64,000 bases of DNA, from positions 11,637,180-11,701,179 of the forward strand of contig JABBOT010000009.1 in NCBI GenBank assembly GCA_016165875.1. Direction: 5' to 3'. Both the position numbers and the translations under genes were made by a program. Source of the DNA: Acanthopleura granulata. Taxonomy: Eukaryota > Mollusca > Polyplacophora > Chitonida > Chitonidae. This document shows positions 1-15,300 of this stretch, piece after piece (position 1 is the stretch's first letter; every line of letters starts with the position of its first letter). A model generated the notes under the pieces. The model was not told the origin of the DNA. It did no database searches and saw only the letters and a list, made by a program, of their open reading frames with translations.

Positions 1-3000
1 TTTCATTTTTCAGAGTAACACTACGCATGTATTACCAGCAGTTAATAGACTTCAGGTATTACATTAAACTCATCAGAGGCACTACCGGGTTATTTACCTC
101 AAAAAGGGGCAAAATTTTAAGTCATTTACAGTATTTTGGTTTAAATATCTAACCACTGTTAGTTTTCGAGATTGAGGACACCCTATAATGCCAAGTGGAT
201 GGTCACTAGATGGTAATCTAGTATAAATAACATAAGGTTTAAAAGGACGGACTAAACTGATTGAAAAAAGTCATAAACCAGTGACACCATCATAACACTA
301 ATATGGTAGTTTGCCACAAGCAAAATGCTTCAAAAGAAATAAACTGTTACTATTAAATGCAAATACAATCAGCATTTAGAGACGAAGCAAAACGCATGGA
401 AATTCACACACTGTGTATTACCACACACACACAAAAAATACAAAACAACAAAAATCCCCCCCCCTCCCAAATCCTTTATATTCATGACAGGCCTTACAAC
501 TTTCTAACTAATTTCGAGGCTTTCCAATTAGATATTTTCCATATACATTCTGACGTACATTTTCTTATGTACAATGAAATGAAATCACGTTTTTGCTTCA
601 CTGCCTCAATAGTTTATTCACCACCAGTGTGGGAATGAGCAAGCATGAGTTTCAAATTTCTTATGCCTCAATGATATTCATTCAGTGATTTATTTTTTTA
701 TTTTTACTCTGGCTCTGTCTTCATATATAAAGTACTTCTTTTTTTCAATAATAGCAAAGGCATTATAATGCAAAAGGCATAGGGAGGGACATGACAGCAT
801 TAATTTGCCAAATGGATTTGGTTGGGTCTTTAGAGTAAAACATTAAGGTATCGTTTTGTTAAAATAAAGGAGGATAAAACAATTATTTTTCAACAATAAC
901 ACAATCAATTCTGAAATCAAAGCACACGAAGGCAGACGCAAGAAAGCGAAACTGGCTATAGTCTCTAACAGAACTCACTTTATTATTATTAAGGCGGGGA
1001 AGGTAGGATGGAAGAATAAAGATGGATCAATACCAACAGTTTATGTGAACATATATATGTGTGGTGAAAATAATACTAACAAAACATATACCAAGATACA
1101 ACATAAAGGTGCATTTATGCATATAAGCCAACCAACTTAAATCAACTTCAGGAAGGTAAATCTATTACAGCAACAAATTTTTAATTCCAGCGCTGTCAGG
1201 CTGAGTATATAAAGCTTGAGCTGTCTGTATTTTTGACAAATATATTGTGTAGTGCATACTCTGTATACATACACAGAACAAGCTGAAATAAATTTATCTA
1301 TTCTTGAAAAACTGCATTTAAATATAAAATCTGCACATGTATTCGTATAATCAACTATTATGATCTTAAATACTGTGAGCTGCACATGTTTATGTAGCAC
1401 ACTGTTGGGATTTGGTAAGGCCAAATGTTACATTTTCCATGAATATTTGCAACAATGGGGTGTAAATTTCTTTTTCATTCAATGACCATCTCATAATTCA
1501 GTAGAATACACTATCTTAATTCCTCAACCTTTTCGCATATGAAGGAGCAACTTTCAGCGCAATGTTTGCACATTTTGGAGACAAAACTACATTGGTTGGA
1601 TTGGCCAGTTTACTTCACAAAAGGTATAATTTTATCAGTCAACAGAGAATTAATGCCTTCAGAATATGCTTGAATAAACATAGTGCAAACATGCGAACAG
1701 GTTGAAGAACTACAGTTATGTCATTTTTAAGTTATGTTATGCTATTTTGAATTTTTAAATTTAATTTTATGCACCGACCAGTAATTTCTCCTCACTTATT
1801 TACTTATCACAAGAATTCTCATCCTGTTATTAAAAGACAAGCAATGCACACTGCAGACACTTAAATGAAGACTTAAGCTTGGACATATATATTTGTTCAT
1901 ATGCAGAAGCAAATTGCTCACCAAAACTTTGTGAAGGATGAAACAACTTTAGCATAGAAAAAACTTCTAAAGGAAGAAATTCAAAACATTAAGCACTGAG
2001 CAAACATTTTAACAGAATAAACTAATAATCAGCCACGTAGAACATACCTCAAATCAATACATTGCACAAGCAATTTAAGATTCCGTTTTTTTAAAAACAA
2101 ATCAAATTATACACTTACACCAACTGTCAGAAAAGTTTTACAATTTAACTTAACTACTCTCTAATTTAGCAGACTACAGACAGTATGCTCTAAATATGTA
2201 CATTTCTCTACAGCAGTAATTTATACGAAACGAAAAAGTTAAATTAAACAACAAAACATGTCTTCTGTAAAATGTTGACATATATTAATAAACCACACAG
2301 AGAAACTTGAATGACCAAATAAATCTTAGTAGTACACAGTATGACCATCTAAAACAAATCAACTTCTCAAGTGCGGCCAAGAAAACTTTATCCAATATTT
2401 CAGCATTGCAGGCTAGAAAATAAAGTACCTATACTGAACCAATTTGGCGTTTTGGCTTGCACCAATATGGCACTTTGATCTTACTCCATGGGTGCAACTT
2501 TGTGGGCAACTAGTGGTAAAGATTGTCAGTAAGTTGCCTAATGGCAATTGTTTTATTCAGCCACTATGTTTTCTTTGATCCATGAAACTAAGCACAACTG
2601 AATACATATACCACTCTGCAGAACAGCATTAAACACCAATCATATGAATAAAATAAACGAAACTTACAAGATATAGATTGCTGAAATAGTTAATCAGTTA
2701 GAAAAGAAATGAAAAAGTCCTGTGCTAAGATGATCCATTTGGTCATTCAGGCTCTTATTATGTGAGTCACCAGGGCTCAAACCATCAATGCCTTTAATGA
2801 ACAGTTGGTTTCATCAAATGGGAACGTTCAGTTGTTGCATAGGTGGTGGCCATCACTGTATACAAAACAAGCATGGCATTCCCGCATGGAACAAAGTTAA
2901 ATTTGCTATCAACCTTGATTTTTAATGAACAAGACAAGTAAGTTTTCAGAGAAAAGTAATTTTTATGGAAGCAGGAGAATGGCAAAACACTTTCCCTCCT

Positions 3001-3159
3001 CTTGTCTCCTTTCTCATGAACATGATGCATAGTTTATAGTATCCCTGCATATGGCACCTTTGGCACAGCTGACATTCTTTACAAGCCATATGGTTTGAGC
3101 CCCGTGGGGTAAGTGGGTATTACATTACAAGGCATGCCAGAGGGAGTGAGAGAGTCTAC
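1..3159. other. AT-rich stretch without recognised gene
   Basis: No exon could be recognised on either strand. The stretch lies downstream of the last DEPDC5 exon I can identify, and the gene must continue to the left, so it is most simply intron. Open frames of 60-95 codons (for example 1137-1424 and 2794-3030, minus) show no recognisable domain. A further DEPDC5 exon could be hidden here, because the linker region of that protein is poorly conserved. Confidence 0.5.
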
Positions 3160-3366
3160 CTAGGATAGGGTAACATCCCACAGAGCTTGATGCACTTTCT
3201 CTACTATCGTGGCGATGAGGGATACCTATGGCGGCTGTTGGAGAGTGCTTCTCCTCTGACATCGCACGTTGGCGGTCTGAGAAATTATCGGAGATGTGCC
3301 TGTCGCGAGGCTGTCGTTGTTTCTTCGCCTCTGCTAACGTCTTAGGCTGTTTTCTGACCGTGGAAG
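3160..3366 (-). CDS. DEPDC5: Probable DEPDC5 linker exon
   Basis: A 207-nt open stretch is richer in GC than its surroundings. It has an acceptor (TTTGCGCAG) on its 5' side and a donor (CCTAG/GTAGAC) on its 3' side. The peptide is polar and rich in Ser, Arg and Lys (for example [20 protein letters not shown]), as expected for the phosphorylated linker after the SABA domain. It starts in phase 1, while exon 4548-4671 ends in phase 2, so an exon of length 2 modulo 3 should lie between them. The assignment rests on composition, splice sites and position, not on conserved motifs. Confidence 0.55.
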
Positions 3367-6300
3367 CTGCGCAAAGGTTAGATCCCGTGGTCCAGTTGTG
3401 GAAACTGAAGAGACAGGGCATGTTTTTGTTTTTTGTTTTTTCAATTACACACATTGCTGTTTTGCATACTACTAAACTGTGATCATTTTGTATAAAGGAA
3501 GTTTCAAGTTTATGGGTTTATAGGGGAAATGCACATTATTCCCATATGTGGTCATGAACAAATCTTCAACACCAATACATTCACACACGGCACATTATAA
3601 AGGACAGCTATGTCTACTACCTTAACCCAACAGGGAGAATTTAAGAAACGACCAATTCACCTGACTCAAACAGATTTGAAAATATATGAAAAAAAACATC
3701 CACATAACTAATCAAATCATAATTTCTTTCATGATTGCCAGCAAAGACACAATAACAACATGTACAGATCGTCTGTATTCCCAGCTGATCATAGGTAAAT
3801 AGCGGATGACTGGAACTCTTTCAACTCTCTCAAAGGGCAGAAACAGGCAACTCCTGGTTTGCTGTCATAGCCCTGATGTCAAAACACTTCATGGAACATT
3901 CAACGGCCTCCTCAAGTTATTGCCGGCCATGTGTTTATAAGTGGTTTCAATACACAGTACATTTGACTGGCAAGTCTGAAATTGTTACTTCACATAAATC
4001 AATCTTAGTATCTGTTGGGATAATGATGAGCCTGTTAAGTTCCAGTAAAAAAAACTTCCGCTAGTCATCAGATGAAAGTAGTAAACTGGGTGATATACAA
4101 GAGTAGTAATATATAAACTGCAAAATATATAGTAATATATACTGTCGTTGATTTAATTACGATGAAGGGTAAGGGGCAAAGTGTGCTCGTTCTCTGGGGC
4201 CAACATACTGGGCTCAGGTAGGGTCTCATGTCTGGTGTTTTCAGCATTGTGCTTTGGGAAGACAGAACTATAACACAAAGGCACTGAGACCATTCATCTA
4301 CAAGGAGACAACATCATGAAACAGCAGACATACTGGTGAATGCAATCATACAAACCATTAACCAAATTCCAGCACATGGCCCTTTTTCCTGGAGGAATCT
4401 ACGATATCCTGCAGTAAACACCCTTAAATACATGTACCTGTCCATGATTCTTTATTGTAGTAAAACCTCATCACCCAGTTCCGAGTGGAAATGACAGGAT
4501 GTTAAAAGACCTGTACACGACACTCATCACAGTCACAATAAACTCACCCTCCTCTTCTCAGTGGCCGTGATGGGATTTTAAACACCTGAGCATCATACTC
4601 ATCATAGTCTATGAACTGAAAATTCTCTTCGCTCTCATTAATGTAAGGAGGGCTGGAAAATATCTTGTCTGCTGAAAAAAAATACAAGGAACACTTAAGC
4701 AGACCTTGGCAAACACATAGGGTTTGGCAGAGCTAAAGAATCCTTCACTTGCATGAGGCACAAAGGAGCATAGAAAAGCATGTTGCAAAAAGAGCATAGA
4801 AAAACATTAGTGGCTAAAATATCACTGATGGTCCCATACTGCCCTGTTGTATCACTCTGAAAATGGTAAATTTCTTGTCAAAAATAGAATGTTGAGCCTT
4901 CCTTTCACATATCGCCAAACTGCTTTAGTGCTGATAACACTATCTCTAATCAAGATATACTGCAGTAAGCTCTTACAGTGCTTTTTTTCTTCTTTAATTT
5001 AAACATTTAATTTTAGTCATACATTACCTTCCTTCTTGTTTTTGCACTTTGGCTGTTCCTTGGATTTACCCCTCAGCAAAGCCTCCTTCTGCAAGTAGGC
5101 AATAAGTCTGGCCAGGCAAACTCATTTGATTTGTCCTGCATATTTAAGCCACCTTTGGGCAGTGGAGTGTTTACTTTTAGGTCTTCTCTAGCAGTCCTGT
5201 ATGAATGTCAGCTATCTGTTTTAAACAGTGCCTCAATAAAATATTATGCTGAAGACACCAGATATGACACCACATCTAACTGAAGACTGACAAGTGGCAA
5301 GTTAGGGATGTACATGTACTAAGATGGCTAATTTTGAAGTCTAAGACAGGGTCTCTTGCTTAGAACCTAACCTACATGTATTGTGGACAGCAGTGTAGTC
5401 TGCCAGGTACAAAATGTAATTATATTGGCACCTCCGTTGACACTTCATCACACCCTCTTCAATCCCTGCCTCAATACATGAGAGATTGAGTCCTGATACT
5501 CTGACCAGACATAACGCCAAAAGGAGAGTTGGCACTGAATGATGTCTCTTGTAACACCGTCATGAACAGTCACACCACAGTATTCTTATAAGTTAGTTCA
5601 GTCAAATTATGAGATTTTGAAAACATGTAGGCCTACACATTTTTTGCACAATTTGACGTTCTCATATTTTTGCTCTTTATTAACACCATATTAACCAGTC
5701 TATGGAGGAACTCACTGCAAAATGAGCTACATTCACAAAAATATTAAGTGATGGTTAATGTCTTGCTCAGAGATAAACTAATTTCACATCCATAAAAACT
5801 ATTAGGTTGATGAGTAAGCAGTGACCAGAAACAACCACCCCTCCATACATGTAGGTGTCTGACAAAACTCTTGACAAAATTAGATACTGCTGTATTTGAA
5901 CCCATGATCCCATTGGTTCTGAGATAAAACTTACCAGATCACATAATCAGCAGGAAGTATCATGAAAACATAAAGGTACTGGGTACATGTAATGATACAT
6001 TTCAACACATAGCAATTAGTTGTTTTTCTTCCTGAAGACCTTCAAATATCATGTATCAATAATTCATGTACGAGACTTAACATATCATTCATTGCTTCAC
6101 ACGGCATCATGATCCCGTGTCTCCCACCGCTGTGGTTGCTGTGAGGCCAAGTCCAGTTCATGCTGGCTTCCTCTTTCACCCTAAGTGGGAAGATTCTGCC
6201 AGCAACCTGCAGATGCTCGTGGGTTCCCTGGGGGTTCTGCCCAGTTTCCTTCCACCATAATGTTGGCCTCTGTACGTATAAGAGAAATATTCTGAGGTAC

Positions 6301-9300
6301 TGCTTAAAACATCAATAAAATAAATAAATAAATCATTGCTTCACTTCATCACTTCCGGCCATGGTGTTGATATTTACCACTTCAGGTGGAGGTTTAATCC
6401 TGGGTACAAAAGTGGAGTTGGCCAGACACTGAACTTGACTTCTCGATGTGTAGAAACTTTGGCAGAGAGTGAAAAATTAGAAAATGAATTCTAACAACCA
6501 GGAAATCACAAAGCAAAGGCAAATGCTGCAAAATAGCTCTTTCCATCCATAATTTTTGAGACCATCTCACATTAAAAATAGTGCATCGTTCTGACATACA
6601 AAGCAAACAATTATAATAATTCTTTGTTACATTTGCAAATTTATCATTATCACGACAATAAATGAACCAAGAGGAAACACATATATTCTCATATAAATTC
6701 ATTTAATTGTAGATCTTTTTTTGACTGAAGTTTAAAACAATTGTTCACAAATATGACATTGGTCAGATTTGGAGGGACTGGTATTACCCAGAGAAAACCA
6801 CAGACCTTCACCAGGAGCCCATTCCACACAGCCATTTCTGACTTAAGTCAAAATTTAAAACATTGTCACAATTTAAAACATTGCTTGGATTATGACATTC
6901 GAAGTGGCAATTTTAAAACATTTGTCTGATGATAATATTCATGATGTGGTCAAAATTTTAACTTCTACAGCCTAAAAATAAACTTTAAAATCGTATTTGA
7001 AATTTTGACTGAAGTCAGAAATGACTTTGTGGAATAAGCTCCGGGTACCTGAGAAAACAGGGAGAGTAAATTTCACCGTGAATGTACTGAGATAATGAGC
7101 AATGGATTAAAAATGGCAGTTCCATGCTGCTGTATGTACCTGTGATTCATCCAGTGTGGTATATTATAATCATCACCCATGTCCTGCATCCACTGACTAG
7201 GGTTTTTGTTGTGAAACTGACCAAACAGAAACACATGTCTTCATAATATAATGAATTTATGAATACATGGTATATACAAGTATTCACACATACAAATTTT
7301 ATAATGAAATACAAGTACAAGGGAAAGGCTTAAGTAGGAGGATCTGAATCAGTCAACCTATGAGAATTTGTTGGGAAAACATCCCTGTCTGAATCCAAAA
7401 AACACAAACTTTGATGTGAAAATTGCCCAGCTGTCAGATGGTCCATTTTGGTGCACTCGTATAAACTAATGCGCACTCACCCTGAACAGAGGAACAGCAT
7501 GGAGGGGTTGTTCTCCCACACAAACCAGGTCACTTCCAACACCTACAAAAGTAAACAATGACTTAGGACAAGGCATTTTCTTCTGTATCATAACTTACGC
7601 CTAGCCAAGATAACAGGAAAAAGATCTCATCAAACACTGGTACACCCTTTTCACTTGCTAATACCTGTAACACAAACGAACTAAATATTGCAAGTACAAG
7701 AAGTCCTCGACAAATTCAACCAGTTAAGGGTATCTTCAGAAGCAGTTTGAAAACATAATCAACAAGGCTTTGAAGAGTAAAAGTTGTTGTTGAGCTAGGG
7801 GCACATACAAACTTCACAGAAAACATAAAATAACCTGATCAGATTACATAACATTCTACCAATATGCCACAACATGCACAATGTCTACGGTCGAATTTGT
7901 TGTGGATTCAGGTATATTAAAGAGAGATGATTCCATGTCAATTTTTTGGAGTGACAGACAACAAACCTAGTCTAATAGACAACTACACAGACATGTGCAC
8001 CATTACCTGATGACTAATATTTCAGGCTAAGAGTCGAGAATGTTGAGAAAAGTAAGAAGTAAGGGGCAGTTTTTACTTCAAGCACTTATTAAATTCAGTG
8101 GAAAAGTCCTGTAAAGGTAAGTAACAGTAAAAAATCATTACAGACATACTGTGGAATTCTCAGTGGTCCGTCAACTGACACTTAAGATAATTACCATACA
8201 AGGGCTCGTTTTACAAACAGGGTGTAAGTTATGTCAAACGTAACTGTCATGACGACAAATACTGTAGAGATACCTCGCAATGGTAGTTACGTTTGACGTA
8301 GTGTTAAACACGTGACCCTCTTCATAAAGCGGGCCTCTGCATATTTTTGCTATATCTCATTTTAACCCGGAGGTGCCTTTTGCTCTCTGAACTCACCGCA
8401 GTCGATGGTCCTCTGTTTGGTGATGTTACACAGCTCTCTGTCCACCTCAAACACCCCTGCACCTGGGGTTATCACCACAGCCACTTTCCCTGTTCTGTCA
8501 AAGTTACGGTCAATGTACCACTTTTCAAACACTGCAAAATCAGCAAATATATTACATCAAAAACAGATCACACAGAGAATCAAATTCAAAAGCAAAACTA
8601 TTAAAGGGGATCCCTGTCTCCATGTTTGTGACATTCTGAATATGGGAGTTGAACCATGCTTTTGAAAATTTCTCATTCTGTCAAAGGTATTTTCAAAATA
8701 TTACTTGTTATATAACACTACAAAAACAGCAACAGTTCCTTGAAAAACAGATCACAAAAAAATGATTAAAGTAAGAGGCAAAAAACTGAAAAAACCCTTT
8801 GTCACAACATTGTAAAATCTAGTGCAGCATGTTAGAGTACGGGGCCAGAGATTTAGAGTTCAATGACTTTTTTTCTCTTGTAAATGTGGCAATATCTACG
8901 AAGGTGGGTAAATTATGACTTCTAATGCCTTGTGCAACTATTGGTTGGTTTGCTTGGCAAGGGATTTAGCATGTCTTCAACATTATTTAAAAAATGTCAT
9001 GTCTTGAACTTGCGGGTTACTATGTGGGCATATTCGTTTATTTATTTAATAGGTGTTTAATGCAGTGCTTAAGAGTTTTGCTACGACTTTCATGACCGAG
9101 TCCAAATTTATCGGTGTAGGAAACCGAAGTGCCCAAAGTAAACCACCAGCCTTCATCAGACACCAGATTAACCTCCTGACTGATATATTCTTTATGCTGC
9201 CTCACTGAAACACCATGTCAGAGGGCATCCTGCCCAATCACAGCACACTTATACTGTGTCCACCATGGGAAGAAGAACCAACATCCATAGTACAAATCAG

Positions 9301-12300
9301 AAAGGTCACTGACATGGAACTGAACTCAGGTCACTTCATTAGATTCTCACACCTTCACAGGTGTAAGTAATGAAATACTTACTCTTACATAATAATGAAC
9401 AGTACTCACAGTTAAGTGCCATGTTCAAAGTCTCCAGGAAATTTCCCTGTGCTGCAGTAGAATTGTGGGCTGTGGGGACTTTCTGGTTATCTCCCATGTT
9501 CTCGTGGTAATGGAGCACTCGTTTTGGGTACTCGTTAAAGAGCGTCTTCAGCCTAACAAGAGTGCTGGTCCAGTCTTCATAACGCTCATTCTGAATGACC
9601 ACTCTGATAACAACAACACTAATATCTGTAATACCTGCCTTATGCATATTGTTCTTCAACACATGTACAAGTGCAAGCAAATTGATACACATGTTAAAGC
9701 AAGTAATCCTCACTAATAATCCAATTTTAAGCTCTAAAATGCATTTCAATTCTTGGTCCACCTTTCTGAAAATACAAAAACATTAAAATTATTTTCACAA
9801 AAACTATTATAAATCCACCAGTGTCATCATTATCTATCACTGTAAGAGCTCTTGATAAACATGCCTGAAATTTTCTGAAATATCCAGCTGCTTTTAAATA
9901 CTGACAGAAGTCAAATTTCTCGGATCAGAACTCAAAAAGTATCATCATTCTCAACTATTTCACATGTAATTTTTACTACAGATCTCCATTAAGTATTTTC
10001 GCTGTTAAATATGTGTATCACTACTTTTTCTTATACACTTACTCTGCTACCATTATATCACCCATGCAGATTTGAAGCTTACAGTTCGCAGGTGATTACA
10101 CATGTATACCTGTAATAGTCCTCGTAAAAGCGCCCCCTATAGTCCTGCTGTACACAGTCTCTAATTGATCTGGGAAACTCATCTGACAAAGGAGCAAAGA
10201 ACTGAGACATAAATTGTACACGTTATGAAAAATTATATAAACATGAAGTAATTCCCATAATAAAGTCAACACTGTTTCAACAGTTCACTGAGTTAAATTC
10301 AAATATCTTTTATGTGAAATCCCAGTTTTCTTACAGAGAGAAAGAATGTCAGTATGTTTTAAGGGTTAATTAACAAGACTTGCAATACTACTTCACCAAT
10401 CACCATCAAACAATAACAATGTTTTCCGGTTTTAAAGCAGAGATATGTAATGTTAGTGTTGCCTGACCAAAGGTCATGTCAGAGACACCAGACATGACAC
10501 TTTCCCATGCTGATAAAGTGAATGATACCTAATGAACCAGGGTGCTACTGAACTGAATGGAAACCTCTTTTAGAAGAGGCTAACTGGGTAAAATGTAGTA
10601 AACTAAAGCAATGAAAAACTTTTTTTATTCCAGTCCTCAAATCTAGATAGGTTGGGTTCTGTATTATAATTCCAAGATTTATGGACATTTTCGCACATAT
10701 GTAATGAATATGACCTTGCTATGCAAAAGTGTTATTTATGGAAACACCAAGTAATTTTGTTAATGAAATAAACTGTCTTTAAGTTTCACACTTAAGGCTT
10801 TATTACTTCCACATATGAGATGTTGTCGAGAACTTTAAATTTTGTTTTGTCAGCATTTAAATGCATATCATTTTCGTAACACCACATACATGTACTATCA
10901 CCTTCTAACTATTCCTTATGTAACACAATCTCTGTTTCCATAACTGTTTTGGAACTAAAATAAACACCTGTGTCATCAGTAAACTTTTCAACTTGAAAAT
11001 TACTAATACATTTTGAAAGGTCATTAATATAAAAGATAAACATGATAAAGGGATAGCATTAAAAGGATAATGTACCACGACTGCAAACTTTTAGGTACAT
11101 GTATGTCTCGACTCATTACCTCTTGATTTAGCATCAAAGAAAGTTCTGGAAAACAGCACTATTGTGACATCATGTAGACAGTTCTGCTCCTGCAAAAACA
11201 TGAACATTTACATGCATTAATTTCTTTTCTTTGGAATTGTCTTTAACACTATGCCCAAATATATATTATTCACATAATAGTGGTCAGGTTTATGGGTGCA
11301 AAAAATTGCACCTTCCTCCTGACAAATTTACACCCATAGCGCCACAGGTGAAGAACTAAAACTGTAATAAAGCTTAAAACTTCATTGGCTGAGGGCTACT
11401 TTCTTCAAATTTTCATTTTCCCCACATGCTATGGTAAACTGACAACTCCTTCAAGCATTATGCTTTTTAATTGAAAGGCTTCTTGCTGAACTTTACTGAT
11501 TTTTCCATGTAAAAAATTTTAAATAACTTAGAGTGCACTATTTGGTGTCATTTTACCAAAAGAATCTGAACAGCCTGGGGCAAACATGAAAATGTTTGAA
11601 ACAGCATATTTCTTTATTACCTTCCATTTTGCAAACAGGTCTTTTAAAAACCCATCCACAGCCTTTTCAAAATACAGATCACCATAGTTGTCAAACTCCC
11701 ACATTTCTGAGCTCATCTGTATGAAAATGCTGACTACAGCTGTTGGAGAGCGGAACACGATCTGAAAAAAGAATAACACACGAAGGGAGGTAACTGCAAT
11801 AAAATTGGTTTAAACGTTTGGAATACAGACAATTCACCTCAAACTGGAAAATATTACAAAATAGAAAAATCATTTCAAAATTAACGAGGTGATATTAGAT
11901 GAATGTGTTGATGAAAACCTGTTAAATGATTCAGTACCTTACGACAAGGAAATAACATGTATCAACAATGTATTAACACTGCACAGTGTTTAATAATATC
12001 GCAGTAAATAGGAAGGGGAGAAAACTCACCCTTGTGTCTTCAGACACCACACCGCAAGTAACTTTCTCTCCTTTAGCCCAAAGTTCATTGACCTGTGCTC
12101 TACAATAAGAATCACACAATCGGCCATTTAAATAATGTCTCCAGATTTATTGTATTATTTATATCAATCAATGCTACATTTCTCCCACGTGATCAGACTA
12201 AAACATTCAACATTTGTCAGGTGAGACATTCTTTTATTTTTTTCTTCAATCTTCAAGGAAGGTATTCACATGTATTTAATCACCATATATTGAACAACAT

Positions 12301-15300
12301 TATGATGATAGCTACAGTCAAATTCCTAGCTTACTCACCTCATGTCAGCAAATGCCACTTTTTTGGTCAGATATGCACAGGTGTTCACCTGAAATAATTA
12401 AGAGCAAATCTGTCTGTAACTGTATATGTTTCAATGTGCCTGGGCATGAGAAGTTCCATCTGTATGTTAAAGCAAGGCAGAAGTAATAATTCATAAATCA
12501 AATTTTCATAACCTTCATCAGAAATTACCTCACCTTTTGGTGCTACAACCCAAAGACAAAGTGATTTCTGCAAAAGTTATGAGAAACTGATTTACAATGT
12601 TTTGTGAAAGTGGCTCCATACCCCAAGGAATTACCTTCTTGCCATGTTATGTCCCTTAAAAGAATCTTCCCCCATTCCTCAAATGTCAGTGCCCCGACTC
12701 CAGCTATAATACTGCTCTTTAGACAGGAACACCACCACATTCCACATTCTAAACCGTCATTACTTTGTCATATTATACAAAGTTGCCTCCCTTACCAGGC
12801 TTTTCCTCATCCTCCACATGTCACTTCGGCTGTAATACTGTTCTTTAAACAGGAGCTCCACCAAATCCAGCGTGACATCCTGAGTAAACAAAGCACAGCA
12901 AGAACATCATAAATAATGCAAGGTCCTGAAAAAACATTACTGATCACACAACGTACTAGGACACAACAATTAGCTGAAATCATCTTAGAAATTTTTTACC
13001 TGTAAAACTGTAAAGAGCTGCCCACACCTGGCAGTATAGAACAGACTAACACTAAAGAAAGAAGACATGACCACAGTAATGCCAGAAATAACTTAAGTCA
13101 ACTGGGTGTGACATGGTACAGGCTAATAGTAAAACAGCCACCTACAAGGACAGAATCTGTGACCGAAAAAACTTGAGTTGGTATATTTCAATATTTAGTC
13201 AATAAATGTAGGTCATCTTCTTTACAGAAAAATAAAATGAGTAGCCAATCACCATATGGGCCAATCATCTTCAACCGAAAAGATTTTCTGTAGGGCACAT
13301 GGCTTAAGAGATAGATATCTTACCTGCGGGTTTACTTTTTGGACGTAAACATCTTTGTACATTCGTAGCTGGAAGGCAGTGGCAATAGACTGGTCAATGC
13401 TGACTGTTTCTGTAATGACACGGACATGGGTATATAGATATATACCATAACTTAGTCTATGAGAAGCTGCAAAGGTTAAGAATGATATGTAGTAGATATA
13501 CATAGAGATTGACACTGACGATATGAAAACAGTCTTTTCTACAAGCCATAGGGTTAAGAGAGAAGTCATAATAAAAATGGAAACTGGAAACTGAAAGGCA
13601 AGCATCTTGAAGGTGAACTGTCCTGGTTGTATTCTTCACTTACCTCAACTGAATGATATACATGTAACTGTACTAAAACTGATGCAAACAAAAAAGAGCA
13701 TCTGGTGAGTATTTTCACTTGTAGAGCATAAAAATATAGTTAACACCAAAAATTTCAAGAAGAAAATCACACATATCCTTGAATGCCACTAGTGTGCCAA
13801 ATATGTATGATGTAAATGTGACATTTCTGGTTTTGAGGATGATGTTTACTGATACAATTGATATATCATCCAAAACTATTTAAAACCTAGTCATTAGTAC
13901 CTTTCTGGTTAATCTGCTTCTGCTCATCGTTCACCTCCTCAAACTGTAGCAGCAGGCGACTGCAACGGAGATGAATGACTGATTATGGCTTCATGCCATC
14001 ATTTCATGATAATCTATCTGACACTTTGTGATAAAAACTAACACAATATTTTGTTTGGTTAATACTGAATTGTGGAAATTTCTTCCCAACTTTAATTAAG
14101 TATTCTTAACTACTGTACAAATATAATTACAACATTAAAGTCCTTAACAGAAATCAATCAAAGAAATGAATAAACATGCCACCACTTAATCTGACTTTAT
14201 GTTCTTACAGTGTACATTTATTTTTTCTTTTATTGTTATTTGCTGCCAATCTAAAGAATTTTTTTAATATTCTGTATGTTGAAATCATAACTCTGCTTTA
14301 CGTGTTAAATTCAGAACATTTAAAGAAACTTTAAAGTTAAACCCATTTGATAAGTCACACAAGCCGACAATGATTAACAGCTTATATTTCAAGGTAGCAA
14401 TGTTTAGATGTGGTCCATAAACTACTGACAGGTCACAATGGCCCAATGGCTAAATGCTGCTTTAGTACAAATAAAAAAATAAAAATGAAAAAAAAAAGGG
14501 TGCATACATTATATTCATGCTTTCATATGTACATGTAAATATTAAAAAAGTTACCACTCAAAAATCAGAGTACAAAAGCCTAGATTCCTTTAGTATCTAT
14601 CTTTCCTCTAAACTGTGAAAAATTATTCATAACATAAACAAATTTCAAGAACTCTTCAAGCATGTCCATGTACCTGTATTCCTCATCTGGATGATAAATC
14701 TCAAGGATATCTTTGGCCTTCAATCCAGGGAATTCTTTTGGGTTTATCACAATGTCCACATTTGGATCTGCAAAGGAAATGCCACAAAGACTTACACATA
14801 AACTTTATAAACACCAGTATTACCTTTTTTTATGTTTCTCTGTGGTGTAATGATTTAAACTTCAAAAGTGAAGTCATAGTGAGCAAAATGACCACAATAA
14901 ACTAATCTGAATATACCATCAGAGATTTCAAAATTTTTTAACATCAAATTAAATGCAGTCAAATGTTTCGATCTTACGATCTATTTCACAGGCCATGTAA
15001 CTTTATGCACACCTTTATGTTCAGCTCTGAATAAGGTCACTGAAGGAGCTAACACGATATTAAAAGTTTGCCTTCAGGCCAAACAAAAGTCAGCATGACG
15101 TGCTTGGTGACACACATTATCAATATGTTCCATAAAACCCACCATACCATCAAAAACATATGACTGTAATCAACAGGGTGAAGAAATTTTTTTCAAAAAT
15201 CAGCACTGATATTTTCAGATACAGTTTTTACCTGTATTGTTACCTCCATAATTTCATTTTTGCATTTTCTGTCCTTCAAATTTCTTACATAACATAAAAT

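Noticed and set aside
3228..3482. 84-codon plus-strand ORF
   Set aside because: It is the antisense shadow of the likely DEPDC5 linker exon 3160-3366, which has splice sites on the minus strand.
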